From: Pseudomonas fulva 12-X
GTDB taxonomy: Bacteria; Pseudomonadota; Gammaproteobacteria; Pseudomonadales; Pseudomonadaceae
DNA: 64,000 nt
Assembly (NCBI RefSeq): GCF_000213805.1
Contig: NC_015556.1
Span: 3,363,001-3,427,000 of the forward strand
Reading direction: 5' to 3'
The notes beneath the pieces were generated by a model, which did not search any database, was not told the DNA's origin, and was given only the letters and a program-made list of their open reading frames with translations. A program made the translations under genes and the position numbers. Shown in pieces: positions 43,118 to 51,140 of the stretch (within the stretch, counting starts at the first letter, position 1; every line of letters starts with the position of its first letter).

Positions 43118-43354
43118 ATGAGTACCATGAATATTTCCCTGCCTGAAAACATGAAACGCTTCGTGGATGATCAGGTTAGCGAGCGTGGCTACAGCACGAG
43201 CAGTGAGTATGTTCGGGAGTTGATTCGCAAGGATCAGGATCGCCAGCAACTTCGGGGCCTTCTCTTGGAAGGGGCCGCCTCCGCGCCTGCAGTGCCGGCA
43301 GATACCGATTACTTCGAATCCCTCCGCGAGCGGGTGCGCAAGGCTCGCGGATGA
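43118..43354 (+). CDS. parD: type II antitoxin, ParD/CopG family
   Basis: 78 residues. MNISLPENMKRFVDDQVSERGYSTSSEYVRELIRKDQDR is the ribbon-helix-helix DNA-binding domain of ParD. The rest (EGAASAPAVPADTDYFESLRERVRKARG) is the C-terminal tail that wraps and blocks the toxin. It is the first gene of a two-gene unit; its stop overlaps the toxin start by four bases. The start at 43118 follows AGAGG; an upstream Met at 43097 lies inside the operator-like repeat and is not favoured. It should repress its own promoter. Confidence 0.94.
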   Translation: MSTMNISLPENMKRFVDDQVSERGYSTSSEYVRELIRKDQDRQQLRGLLLEGAASAPAVPADTDYFESLRERVRKARG

Positions 43355-43674
43355 AGCACAAACCGGTAATCCCCCGCACCCTCGCCAACCTTGATATTGA
43401 CCAAGCCATTGCCTTTTACCTGGATCAGCAAGCAGACCAGGCTGCAATCGGCTTCATCGATGCCCTGAAAAAGGCCTATCAACAACTAGGCCGCTATCCG
43501 CAGTCAGGCTCACCCCGCTATGCCCATGAACTGAACATACCTGAGCTACGTTCGTGGCCGATCGATGGCTATCCCTACACAATCTTCTATGTCGATTACA
43601 CAAGCCATGTTGATGTCTGGCGTGTGCTGCACGGTATGCGTGATATTCCGGCATGGCTTCAAGACCCGGTGTGA
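43351..43674 (+). CDS. parE: type II toxin, ParE family
   Basis: 107 residues of the RelE/ParE fold: YLDQQADQAAIGFIDALKKAYQQLGRYPQSGSPRYAHELNIPELRSW and YTIFYVDYTSHVDVWRVLHGMRDIPAWL at the end. ParE toxins act on DNA gyrase. The C-terminal RxLHGxRD pattern is complete, so the toxin is probably functional. It is translationally coupled to the antitoxin by the ATGA overlap. No transposase or plasmid gene adjoins, so it is a chromosomal module. Confidence 0.94.
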   Translation: MKHKPVIPRTLANLDIDQAIAFYLDQQADQAAIGFIDALKKAYQQLGRYPQSGSPRYAHELNIPELRSWPIDGYPYTIFYVDYTSHVDVWRVLHGMRDIPAWLQDPV

Positions 43675-43788
43675 GTCCTACCGCGCCTTCTCATCACGTT
43701 GCCTTCAATCGCACCAACACCTTGGCCCTCAAGGGATAAGAGACTGAAGAGCCGGCCTTCTGATCGATAGCCACGAACTCCCATCCAG

Positions 43789-43829
43789 CCAAAACAACCC
43801 GAGCCTCGCGTGAAGCAACGAGGCCCGGG
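43789..43829 (-). terminator. rho-independent terminator of the tctCBA operon
   Basis: On the minus strand a stem of CCCGGGCCTCG against CGAGGCTCGGG encloses a ten-base loop and is followed by TTGTTTT. It begins about 10 bases past the tctA stop. Confidence 0.75.
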
Positions 43830-43838
43830 CCGTTCAAA

Positions 43839-45347
43839 TCAGGCTGCCGCTTGCACGCGACGCACCCGACGACGCCAGCCGCGCCACATCGGCAGCATGA
43901 TCATCGCGGCCACCAGTACCCAGGTGCCGATGGTGATCGGGCTGGAGAACAGGATGCCCAGCTCGCCGTTGGAGATCGACAGCGCGCGGCGCAGGTTCTG
44001 CTCCATCAGCCCACCGAGGATGAAGCCCAGCAGCACCGGTGACAGCGGAAAGTCCAGCTTGCGCATGATGTAGCCCATCGCGCCGATGCCGACCATCAGG
44101 AACAGGTCGAAGGTGGTCGCGTGCACGGCATACACACCGATCCCGGTGATGATCGCGATCACCGGCACCAGTGCCCAGCTCGGCACCGCGAGGATGCGCG
44201 TGAACAGGCCGACCATCGGTACGTTGAGGATCAGCAGCATGACGTTGGCGATGAACAGCGAGGCGATCAGGCCCCAGACGATGTCCGGTTGCTGCTCGAA
44301 CAGCAGCGGGCCCGGAGTGATGTTGTACAGGGTCAATGCGCCGAGCATCACCGCCGTGGTACCCGAGCCGGGAACGCCCAGGGTCAGCATCGGTACCAGA
44401 CCGCCGCAGGTGGAGGCGCCGATGGCGGTTTCCGGCGCGGCCAGGCCGCGGATGTCGCCCTTGCCGAAGTTGCCGCTGGCGCCGGCCATGCGCTTCTCGG
44501 TCATGTAGGCCACGGCGCTGGCCAGGGTGTTACCGGCGCCCGGCAGCACGCCGATGATGAAGCCGGAGATGCTGCAGCGCAGGTTGACCATCAATACCGA
44601 CGACGCTTCCTTGAAGTTGAACAGCATGCGCCCGGTGGCCTTGACCGCCACGTGGCCGTGGTGGGTCTTTTCCAGCAGCAGGAGGATCTCGCTGATCGAG
44701 AACAGGCCCAGCACCAGCACCACGAACTGGATGCCGTCGGCCAGGTGCACGCTGTCACCGGTGAAGCGGTACACGCCGCTGTTGGCGTCGATACCGACCG
44801 CCGACAGGAACAGGCCGATCAGCGCGGCGACGAAGGTCTTCAGCGGTTTGTCGCCGGCCATGCCGCCCAGGCAGACGATGGCGAACACCATCAGCACGAA
44901 GTACTCGGCCGGCCCGAAGGCCACCGCCCAGGCCGCCAGCAGCGGCGTGAACAGCACCATGCAGCAGGTCGCCAGCAGCGCGCCGAGGAACGAGCTCCAG
45001 GCCGACAAGGACAGAGCGATACCGGCCTTGCCCTGGCGCGCCATCGGGTAGCCGTCCAGCGCGGTCATCACGGTGGAGGCTTCGCCGGGGATGTTCAGCA
45101 GGATCGAACTGATCCGCCCGCCATACTCGCAGCCCAGGTACACGGCTGACAGCAGGATCAGCGCCGACTCCGGCGGCAGGCCGAGGGCGAAGGCGATGGG
45201 AATCAGCAGCGCCACGCCGTTGATCGGGCCCAGGCCCGGCAGCAGGCCGACCACGGTGCCGATCAGCGTGCCGATCAGCGCGGTGATCAGGTTGTAAGGG
45301 GTCATGGCGATGCCGAAGCCGTGGCCCAGATAGCTCAAGGTTTCCAT
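43839..45347 (-). CDS. tctA: tripartite tricarboxylate transporter large permease (TctA)
   Basis: 502 residues with about 12 helices. Conserved TctA strings are TVVGLLPGLGPINGVALLIPIAF, LLSAVYLGCEYGGRISSILLNIPGEAST (the two-gly motif before the large loop), GVLPGAGNTLASAVAYMTEKR and LTLGVPGSGTTAVMLGALTLYN. It is the channel subunit of the TTT transporter that takes up citrate-like or other carboxylates. It lies downstream of tctC and tctB, three bases after the small subunit. A terminator follows. Confidence 0.96.
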   Translation of the reverse strand: METLSYLGHGFGIAMTPYNLITALIGTLIGTVVGLLPGLGPINGVALLIPIAFALGLPPESALILLSAVYLGCEYGGRISSILLNIPGEASTVMTALDGYPMARQGKAGIALSLSAWSSFLGALLATCCMVLFTPLLAAWAVAFGPAEYFVLMVFAIVCLGGMAGDKPLKTFVAALIGLFLSAVGIDANSGVYRFTGDSVHLADGIQFVVLVLGLFSISEILLLLEKTHHGHVAVKATGRMLFNFKEASSVLMVNLRCSISGFIIGVLPGAGNTLASAVAYMTEKRMAGASGNFGKGDIRGLAAPETAIGASTCGGLVPMLTLGVPGSGTTAVMLGALTLYNITPGPLLFEQQPDIVWGLIASLFIANVMLLILNVPMVGLFTRILAVPSWALVPVIAIITGIGVYAVHATTFDLFLMVGIGAMGYIMRKLDFPLSPVLLGFILGGLMEQNLRRALSISNGELGILFSSPITIGTWVLVAAMIMLPMWRGWRRRVRRVQAAA

Positions 45348-45350
45348 GGA

Positions 45351-45809
45351 TCAGTTCTCCAGCGCGGCCAGCGGGCCAAGGGGAAGTGGAACATCCATCA
45401 CACGGTCGAACAGCCAGTAGAGCAGCACGCTCATGGCCACCACCACGATGGCGCCGGGCAGCCAGCGCCCGCCGTACAGCCGGGCCATCGGCACGCCGAT
45501 GAGGATCGAGCTGAGAATGAAGCCCAGGGGTTCGAAGGTGGCGGCGAACACCAGCAGCAAGGCGAAACAGGCGATCACCTTGGTCAGGGTCGCGCGGTCC
45601 AGTTCGGGCTCGTCATCATCGCGGGCCACCGGCGTCGGGCGGATCGCCAGAAACACCAGCGCCAGGCCCATCAGGCCCAGAATCAACAGCGGAAAGGCCC
45701 GCGGGCCAACCGGCTCGTAGGAGAACGGCGCCTGGTAGGGCCAGGCCATCACGGCCAGCGCCGCGCACACGGCAAGCAGGCTCACGGCGAAAATGCGTTG
45801 CAGGATCAT
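45351..45809 (-). CDS. tctB: tripartite tricarboxylate transporter small permease (TctB)
   Basis: 152 residues with four hydrophobic helices: ILQRIFAVSLLAVCAALAVMAW, AFPLLILGLMGLALVFLAI, VIACFALLLVFAATFEPLGFILSSILIGVPMARLYGG and LPGAIVVVAMSVLLYWLFDRVMDVPLP. YEPVGPRAFPLL matches the TctB signature 'GP..fP'. It stabilises the permease complex. It is between tctC and tctA in a single operon. Confidence 0.93.
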   Translation of the reverse strand: MILQRIFAVSLLAVCAALAVMAWPYQAPFSYEPVGPRAFPLLILGLMGLALVFLAIRPTPVARDDDEPELDRATLTKVIACFALLLVFAATFEPLGFILSSILIGVPMARLYGGRWLPGAIVVVAMSVLLYWLFDRVMDVPLPLGPLAALEN

Positions 45810-45893
45810 CGGAAAAATCCTCGTCGAGCGAGCACAAGCCTGCTGGCGCTGCCGTTACCGACAGCGCCGTCAATCACAGACGTGTACTCGCGC

Positions 45894-46874
45894 TTACTTG
45901 GTGAGGCCGAACTCGCTGGCCAGTTTCTTGTAGTCGGCAACCTGCTTCTTCACGTACGCATCCAGCTCGTCGCCGGTCATGGCGAAGGGATAGAGCTGGC
46001 GTTCGGCGCGCAGCTTGGCGAAGTCTTCGGAGGCGAGCAGCGTGTCGAAGGCGTTCTTCCACCAGGCATAGGCTTCGTCGCTGACCTTCGGCCCCAGGTA
46101 GTAGCCGCGGATCACCGGCCAGGTGACGTCGTAACCCTGCTCCTTGGCGGTCGGGATGTCCGAGACGATCGGCCCCTCCAGGCGCTTGTCGGACAGCACG
46201 GCGAGAATGCGCATGTCGCCGGACTGCACGTGGGGCACGGAGTCGGAGATATCGGTACTCGCCACCTGGATATGCCCGCCGAGCAGCGCGGTGGCCAGCT
46301 CGCCGCCGCCTTCCATCGACACATAGCGCATCTGCTTGGGATCGACGCCGCCGGCCTGGGCGATCAGCGCGGTCTGCACCCAGTCCTGACTACCCACGGT
46401 GCCACCGGCGCCGATCACCACGCTGCCGGGGTTGGCCTTGAGCGCGGCGATCAGGTCACCCAGGTTCTTGTAGGGCGAATCCGCCCGCACCGCGATGGTG
46501 CCATAACTGGTGCCCACAGCCGCCAGCCACTTCACGGCGTTCTCGTCGAAACGGCCGAACTTGCCCTGGGCGAGGTTGAGCAGCGAGCCGCTGGAAAACG
46601 CGGTGATGGTGCCCGCATCGGCCGGCCGCTGGGCGACCACCGCGTTGTAGGCCACGGCGCCGATACCGCCTGGCATGTAGGTCACGCGCATGGGCGAGGA
46701 CAGCAGCTTCTCCTGCACCAGCGCGCTCTGCGCCAGCTTGCAGGTCAGGTCGAAGCCGCCGCCGGGCGACGCGGGGGCAATGCACTCGGGGCGACGCGGC
46801 TCATCGGCCAGCGCCTGGCCAACGACCAGGGCGCAACAGGCGGACAGCAGAACACGACGAAACATGGGACTCAT
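45894..46874 (-). CDS. tctC: tripartite tricarboxylate transporter substrate-binding protein (TctC/Bug)
   Basis: 326 residues. A signal peptide (FRRVLLSACCALVVGQALA) is followed by the Bug/TctC fold. PECIAPASPGGGFDLTCKLAQ carries the ligand loop, and YMPGGIGAVAYNAV, GAGGTVGSQDWVQTAL and ISDSVPHVQSGDMRILAVLSDKR are typical. It binds a carboxylate in the periplasm and presents it to TctAB. The start at 46874 is supported by CAGAGG seven bases upstream. The RBS is preceded by AAAAACAA (46891-46898), and a small frame lies further up the leader (46948-47046). A LysR gene is divergent at 47540 and is the likely regulator. Confidence 0.95.
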   Translation of the reverse strand: MSPMFRRVLLSACCALVVGQALADEPRRPECIAPASPGGGFDLTCKLAQSALVQEKLLSSPMRVTYMPGGIGAVAYNAVVAQRPADAGTITAFSSGSLLNLAQGKFGRFDENAVKWLAAVGTSYGTIAVRADSPYKNLGDLIAALKANPGSVVIGAGGTVGSQDWVQTALIAQAGGVDPKQMRYVSMEGGGELATALLGGHIQVASTDISDSVPHVQSGDMRILAVLSDKRLEGPIVSDIPTAKEQGYDVTWPVIRGYYLGPKVSDEAYAWWKNAFDTLLASEDFAKLRAERQLYPFAMTGDELDAYVKKQVADYKKLASEFGLTK

Positions 46875-46890
46875 GGAACGCACCTCTGAA

Positions 46891-46898
46891 TTGTTTTT
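46891..46898 (-). promoter_or_regulatory. candidate Hfq/Crc CA motif before tctC
   Basis: The minus strand reads AAAAACAA just upstream of the CAGAGG ribosome-binding site of tctC, 17-24 bases before the start. It fits AANAANAA, the pattern through which Hfq/Crc repress uptake genes for less preferred carbon sources in Pseudomonas. Not tested. Confidence 0.5.
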
Positions 46899-46947
46899 GT
46901 AGTACGAACGGGATTTCTCGCAGGCACTGCGAAGATGGGGCAACCGA

Positions 46948-47046
46948 TCAGACGGCCAGGGTCAGACCCGGCGCAGGCGGCCGAACGGCAATGGCATAAC
47001 GGGGAATAGCTGAAACGGACGTGGCGCAGCGGGCGGTGACGAGCAT
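46948..47046 (-). CDS. possible 32-residue upstream reading frame in the tctC leader
   Basis: The frame starts at 47046 behind GTGGAGAG at nine-base spacing and reads MLVTARCATSVSAIPRYAIA, ending in PAPGLTLAV. It is hydrophobic to neutral with several Arg. It lies 74 bases upstream of the tctC ATG on the same strand and could be translated as a leader peptide. No known peptide resemblance; may be chance. Confidence 0.3.
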   Translation of the reverse strand: MLVTARCATSVSAIPRYAIAVRPPAPGLTLAV

Positions 47047-47539
47047 GACGTGGCTCTCCACAAATTCTTATTGTTAGGCGGCGTTTTCGATAGCCGTCCG
47101 CCGGTGGTTCACCGGTTACAGCATTAGTACGCCTGAAACCTTTCGTAAAGCTTTCAGGGCTGACAGGAAGAAGAAAATTGTGCGGCCGAGGCCGATGCGA
47201 ATGCTCAAGGCCGGCGCATCAGCACCTGAGGCTGTAGCCGTGAGAGCAGCGAGCGGCGCCAAGGGCCAGGCCTGAAGCTCGCGAGAGCAGGCATTGGCAG
47301 CAGAGAGAAACGCAGCTAGCTACGCTGCATTTCTCACCCAGCAATCCGTGAATCGGCCTGTGACGTGTGAGGAGCAGAAGGCCATGCTCTGTCGCCACGA
47401 ACTTCATGCCGCCCCCGGCTCGGCGATCAGCCACCTGAATAAGCGTTCTCACCCAGCCCTTGACGCTACGCACGCGCTACCTTGGTCGGCCCGCAGCCTT
47501 CTCGTATGATCGACGGCCCGACACCTGGAACTCGCTGGC

Positions 47540-48517
47540 GTGAAATCGTTACTCAAGGACTCCCCACACAGCTCGGCAGCACAGGCTGGCGTGAAGTGGG
47601 ATTTGAAAAGCGCCGAGAATCAGCTGTCGTGGGACGATCTGCGCATCATCAAGACGCTCAGCGAGTGCGGCAATCGCGCCGACACGGCCAAGAAACTGGG
47701 CATCAACGTTTCCACGGTGTCGCGTCGGGTGGCGCAGGTCGAGAAGACCCTCGGCGTCGCGCTGTTCGATCACCGCCGTTCCGGCTACATGCTTACCGCC
47801 GAGGGCGAGGAATTGCGGGCCCTGGGTGAGCGCGTCGAGCTGGATATCGTCAGCGTCGCCAGGCGCGTGTCGCGCGCCGGTGAAGGGCCGCAGGGCAAGC
47901 TGCGCATTACCACCAGCGACTCGCTGCTGCTGTATTTCCTGACGCCGATCATCGCCGACTTCAAGGCGCTCAATGAGGGCATCGCCATCGAGGTGCTGGT
48001 TGGCAACCAGACCCTGAGCCTGGCCCGTGACGAGTCGGATATCGCGATACGGGCAACCAGAAAACCCGCCGAAAGCCTGGTCGGACGCAAGCTGGCCACC
48101 ATCGCCTGGGCACCCTATGGCAGCGCGAAAGGCATGCAGGTAACCGACCCGTTCAGCGATGAGCAGGCCTGGGTGTCGTATTCGGGTGGTTTGAGCGGGC
48201 TGCGCGCTACCAGCTACGTGGAAAGCCGGGTGGCCGCCCACTGCATCTCCTATCGTACCGATTCGGTTGCTGCCGCGAGTGCGGCGATTGCCGCCGGGCT
48301 GGGGTGCGGCTTTCTGCCCTGCATGCTGGGCGACATCACACCGGGCCTGGTGCGCGTCGGCCAGGTGGTGCCCGAGCTTCAGGATGAGCTGTGGCTACTC
48401 ACCCACCAGGACATTCGCAGGTCCTGGCGGGTGAAAGCCTTCATGACATTTTGCGCCGCAGCCGTCGGCGAGCTGAAGCCGCTGGTCGAAGGACAGCGGC
48501 CGCTTCAGACCGAGTGA
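47540..48517 (+). CDS. LysR family transcriptional regulator, divergent from tctCBA
   Basis: 325 residues. The winged helix is LSWDDLRIIKTLSECGNRADTAKKLGINVSTVSRRVAQVEKTLGVALFDHRRSGYMLTAEGEELRAL, a little shifted from the N-terminus. The effector domain contains GKLRITTSDSLLLYFLTPIIADFK and the C-terminal VPELQDELWLLTHQDIRRSWRVKAFMTF. The start is a GTG at 47540; another GTG at 47591 would give a more usual N-terminus. LysR genes divergent from transport operons generally regulate them, so control of tctCBA is likely. Confidence 0.9.
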   Translation: MKSLLKDSPHSSAAQAGVKWDLKSAENQLSWDDLRIIKTLSECGNRADTAKKLGINVSTVSRRVAQVEKTLGVALFDHRRSGYMLTAEGEELRALGERVELDIVSVARRVSRAGEGPQGKLRITTSDSLLLYFLTPIIADFKALNEGIAIEVLVGNQTLSLARDESDIAIRATRKPAESLVGRKLATIAWAPYGSAKGMQVTDPFSDEQAWVSYSGGLSGLRATSYVESRVAAHCISYRTDSVAAASAAIAAGLGCGFLPCMLGDITPGLVRVGQVVPELQDELWLLTHQDIRRSWRVKAFMTFCAAAVGELKPLVEGQRPLQTE

Positions 48518-48535
48518 ACCGCATGCGCGTATCGC

Positions 48536-48997
48536 TCACTGCGCTCGCGCACCAATCACCGCCTTGCAGACGATCTCGATGAGCTGCGCGCGCTGCGCCA
48601 GCCGCGATACGCCGATGATGTTGCTCGCGCACTGCGGGCGTTCGCTGCCGTAGGCGGCCTTGCGCACGCTGCCCACGACAGCGAATGCGGCGTCCATATC
48701 CAGCACGTAGAGGGTTTCCTCGACGATGTCTTCAAGCGTTGCGCCGTAAAGCGCGAGCAGCTTGGCGATGTTGTTGTAGGAGGTGCGCATCTGCTCGCCC
48801 ATCGACGAGAAATCGCTGGGTTTGCCTTCGCTATCCAGTGGCGCCGGCGCGACCAGATTGCCGTCTTCATCATGGTTGAACTGCCCCGAGATGTAGACCT
48901 CGTTTCCCACCCTTCTCGCCTGCGGATAGCCATAGCTTTCTTCCCATGGCACGCCCCAGTAGGCGGTATCGCTATTGAACGGTTGTGTCGCTGCCAT
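48536..48997 (-). CDS. RidA family protein
   Basis: 153 residues. The fold is seen in YPQARRVGNEVYISGQFNHDEDGNLV, GEQMRTSYNNIAKLLALYGATLEDIVEETLYVLDMDAAF and RAQLIEIVCKAVIGA; the last region has an altered version of the RidA 'R.....vEi.a.A' signature. RidA proteins hydrolyse 2-aminoacrylate and other imines or act on related enamines. The middle has the TLYV-x-DMD variation of distant RidA clades, so the substrate may differ. GAGGAAACAGCG precedes the start at 48997. It is convergent with the LysR gene and divergent from the YcaC-like hydrolase gene, whose substrate it may share. Confidence 0.9.
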   Translation of the reverse strand: MAATQPFNSDTAYWGVPWEESYGYPQARRVGNEVYISGQFNHDEDGNLVAPAPLDSEGKPSDFSSMGEQMRTSYNNIAKLLALYGATLEDIVEETLYVLDMDAAFAVVGSVRKAAYGSERPQCASNIIGVSRLAQRAQLIEIVCKAVIGARAQ

Positions 48998-49263
48998 CGC
49001 TGTTTCCTCGTTGCTGAAGGGCCGCTTGAAAGGCGCGTACCCATGTGGTTGGAGCGCAAAGGCTAGCAGCGAAGCGACACTTTCAATGGCGCATTTTTGC
49101 GCTCTCACAAGGGCATTCTTGCACACACCAACTGACCATCTTTCGGTTAACTTTTCTCTCGAGCTCGGGCTGCAGCCACCGCCACTGGTGCTGCAGCCCG
49201 CCAAGCAATCCCACGGCAATTGCGATGCCGGGCTGACCACTACTAACCGAAAGGACCCTCGCG

Positions 49264-49950
49264 ATGAACAACTCCAAGACCGAAGTTCTGACCCCGCTCA
49301 ACAGCCAGCTGATCTTTATCGACCAGCAGCCGCAAATGGCCTTTGGCGTGCAGAGCATCGACCGCCAGACCCTGAAGAACAACACGGTTGCGCTCGCCAA
49401 GGCTGCCAAGATCTTCAACGTACCGACCACCATCACCACGGTCGAAACGCAGAGCTTTTCCGGCCACACCTATCCGGAGCTGCTGGCCGTATTCCCGGAT
49501 GCACCGCTGCTGGAACGCACCTCGATGAACTCCTGGGATGACCAGAAGGTGCGTGATGCCCTCAAGCGCAACGGTCGTAAGAAGATCATCGTCTCCGGCC
49601 TGTGGACCGAGGTGTGCAACACCACCTTCGCGCTGTCCGCCATGCACGATGCCGACTACGAAATCTACATGGTCGCCGACGCTTCTGGCGGCACCACCAA
49701 GGAAGCCCACGACTACGCCATGCAGCGCATGATTCAGGCCGGCGTCGTCCCGGTGACCTGGCAACAGGTGCTGCTGGAATGGCAACGCGACTGGAAGAAC
49801 CGCGAGACCTACGACGCCGTCATGGAACTGGTCAAGGAACACTCTGGCGCCTACGGCATGGGCGTCGACTACGCCTACACCATGGTGCACAAGGCCCCCG
49901 AGCGTATCGCACACGGCGCGACCCTGGCGCCGGTTCCTGCCACCGCGTGA
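49264..49950 (+). CDS. YcaC-like isochorismatase-family hydrolase
   Basis: 228 residues. The cysteine hydrolase fold is visible: LIFIDQQPQMAFGVQ with the catalytic Asp, then RKKIIVSGLWTEVCNTTFALSAMHDADYEIYMVADASGG, which contains the catalytic Cys and the cis-peptide region. The C-terminal half (TYDAVMELVKEHSGAYGMGVDYAYTM) matches YcaC, an octameric hydrolase whose substrate is unknown. The ATG follows GAAAGGACCCTCGCG. Its divergent partner is RidA, and an AraC-type gene follows. Confidence 0.92.
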   Translation: MNNSKTEVLTPLNSQLIFIDQQPQMAFGVQSIDRQTLKNNTVALAKAAKIFNVPTTITTVETQSFSGHTYPELLAVFPDAPLLERTSMNSWDDQKVRDALKRNGRKKIIVSGLWTEVCNTTFALSAMHDADYEIYMVADASGGTTKEAHDYAMQRMIQAGVVPVTWQQVLLEWQRDWKNRETYDAVMELVKEHSGAYGMGVDYAYTMVHKAPERIAHGATLAPVPATA

Positions 49951-50179
49951 TGCCCACGCCGCCCCACCGCCGGTGAGGCTGACCCGCTCTGCCTGGCGCA
50001 GCCGGATAACCCGAGCTGCCGCCGGCAAGCAGCGCTGAACAAAGCAATCGATAACACGAAGAGCTGCCCGCCCTGGCCTCCCTCCAGGTCGCGCGCAGCG
50101 CGCTTCGGTGAGTCCGGCTGCGCGTAAATCGCTCGCCCCGATAGCGCCTAGCGGATGTTCTCCTTACACAGGTATCGCC

Positions 50180-50569
50180 ATGAACAGTGATCACTACGCT
50201 GTGCTGCCCAATGTCGCCTGCATTTCGGCCGGCCCGCTAAGGCCCTGGCAGGAAAGGCTCGCCAAACAGATGCTGCTGGACAGCCTGGACACAGGTATTT
50301 CGGTGAGCGCGCTTGCCGAAGCATGTGCCATGTCGCGCAGCTACTTCACCCGCAAGTTCAAGCGCAGCACCGGCCTGGCTCCCCAGGAATGGCTGCGCCA
50401 GCAACGCATTCACAAGAGCAAGGAGCTGCTGGCGACATCGACGATGCTGCTGGCGGATATCGCTCTGGAGTGCGGCTTCTACGATCAGCCACATTTCTGC
50501 CGCGTATTCGCCAGGGCCGAAGGCCTGACGCCACTGGCCTGGCAACAGCAACTGCGGGTTGCAGCCTGA
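50180..50569 (+). CDS. AraC-type DNA-binding protein without sensor domain
   Basis: 129 residues. The protein is almost entirely the double helix-turn-helix: LLDSLDTGISVSALAEACAMSRSYFTRKFKRSTGLAPQEWLRQQRIHKSKELLATSTMLLADIALECGFYDQPHFCRVFARAEGLTPLAWQQQ. The N-terminal 30 residues are too short for an effector domain, so it is either a minimal regulator or the C-terminal part of a lost longer gene. The start at 50180 gives MNSDHYAVLPNVACISAG. It may control the YcaC-like hydrolase just upstream; this is inference. Confidence 0.9.
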   Translation: MNSDHYAVLPNVACISAGPLRPWQERLAKQMLLDSLDTGISVSALAEACAMSRSYFTRKFKRSTGLAPQEWLRQQRIHKSKELLATSTMLLADIALECGFYDQPHFCRVFARAEGLTPLAWQQQLRVAA

Positions 50570-50688
50570 TGGGGCAAGAGCAAATCGGCGCAATTTTGCA
50601 CGCCACAGGCCTGTACAATGCGCGCCCGCCGGGCTCTGCTGAGGTGATCACCAGCGCCCCCAAACACCGAAACGAAAGTGAGACGAAG

Positions 50689-51084
50689 GTGCTGCAGCGC
50701 ATCAAAGATTGGGCCAAGGCCCTCAAGCGGCAAGTCATGGTGCTGTGGTTCAGCTGTAGGCATCCCCACACGCCGATGCCTGCCAAGGTGCTGGCCATCG
50801 TCGTGGTGGCCTATGCCCTGAGCCCCATCGACCTGATCCCCGATTTCATTCCGGTGCTCGGTTTTCTGGACGATGTGATTCTGCTGCCGCTGGGCATTTG
50901 GCTGGTGATGCGCCTGATGCCGGCGAACGTGCTCGCAGAATGCCGCCAACAGCAGGCCGATCATGAGCGCAATCGAACACCACGGCCAAAGAGCCTGATT
51001 GCCGGCGCCCTGATCGTGGTGATCTGGTTGGTTATAGCTGTTTGGTGTTGGCAAGCCGCCAGTCATTATTGGCGGCAGAGCTAA
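50689..51084 (+). CDS. YkvA family (DUF1232) membrane protein
   Basis: 131 residues from the chosen GTG at 50689. The DUF1232 core is VLAIVVVAYALSPIDLIPDFIPVLGFLDDVILLPLGIWLVMRLMP, a helical hairpin with the invariant SPIDLIPDFIP. A further membrane helix lies near the C-terminus (LIAGALIVVIWLVIAVWCWQAA). The frame is open from 50569, overlapping the AraC stop, but the first 40 residues of that longer version are unlike the family. DUF1232 proteins have no assigned reaction. Right after it comes the IS element, which may truncate its transcript. Confidence 0.8.
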   Translation: MLQRIKDWAKALKRQVMVLWFSCRHPHTPMPAKVLAIVVVAYALSPIDLIPDFIPVLGFLDDVILLPLGIWLVMRLMPANVLAECRQQQADHERNRTPRPKSLIAGALIVVIWLVIAVWCWQAASHYWRQS

Positions 51085-51140
51085 AGCCGGGCGACATGCC
51101 TGGGCCTTAAGAACCTGTCTCGGATCTTTTCCTGCACACT

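Larger units (their letters stand above)
46875..47539. other. tctC/LysR divergent intergenic region
   Basis: 665 bases between tctC and the LysR gene. It contains a candidate CA motif, a possible 32-codon upstream frame, and an AT-rich patch 47060-47080 (CACAAATTCTTATTGTTAG). At 47391-47446 the string CGCCACGAACTTCATGCCGC recurs in changed form at 52257-52288. The rest shows no gene. Confidence 0.6.

Noticed and set aside
45321..46889. A 522-codon plus-strand frame opposite tctB and tctC
   Set aside because: His/Gly/Gln-rich shadow of well-characterised transporter genes.
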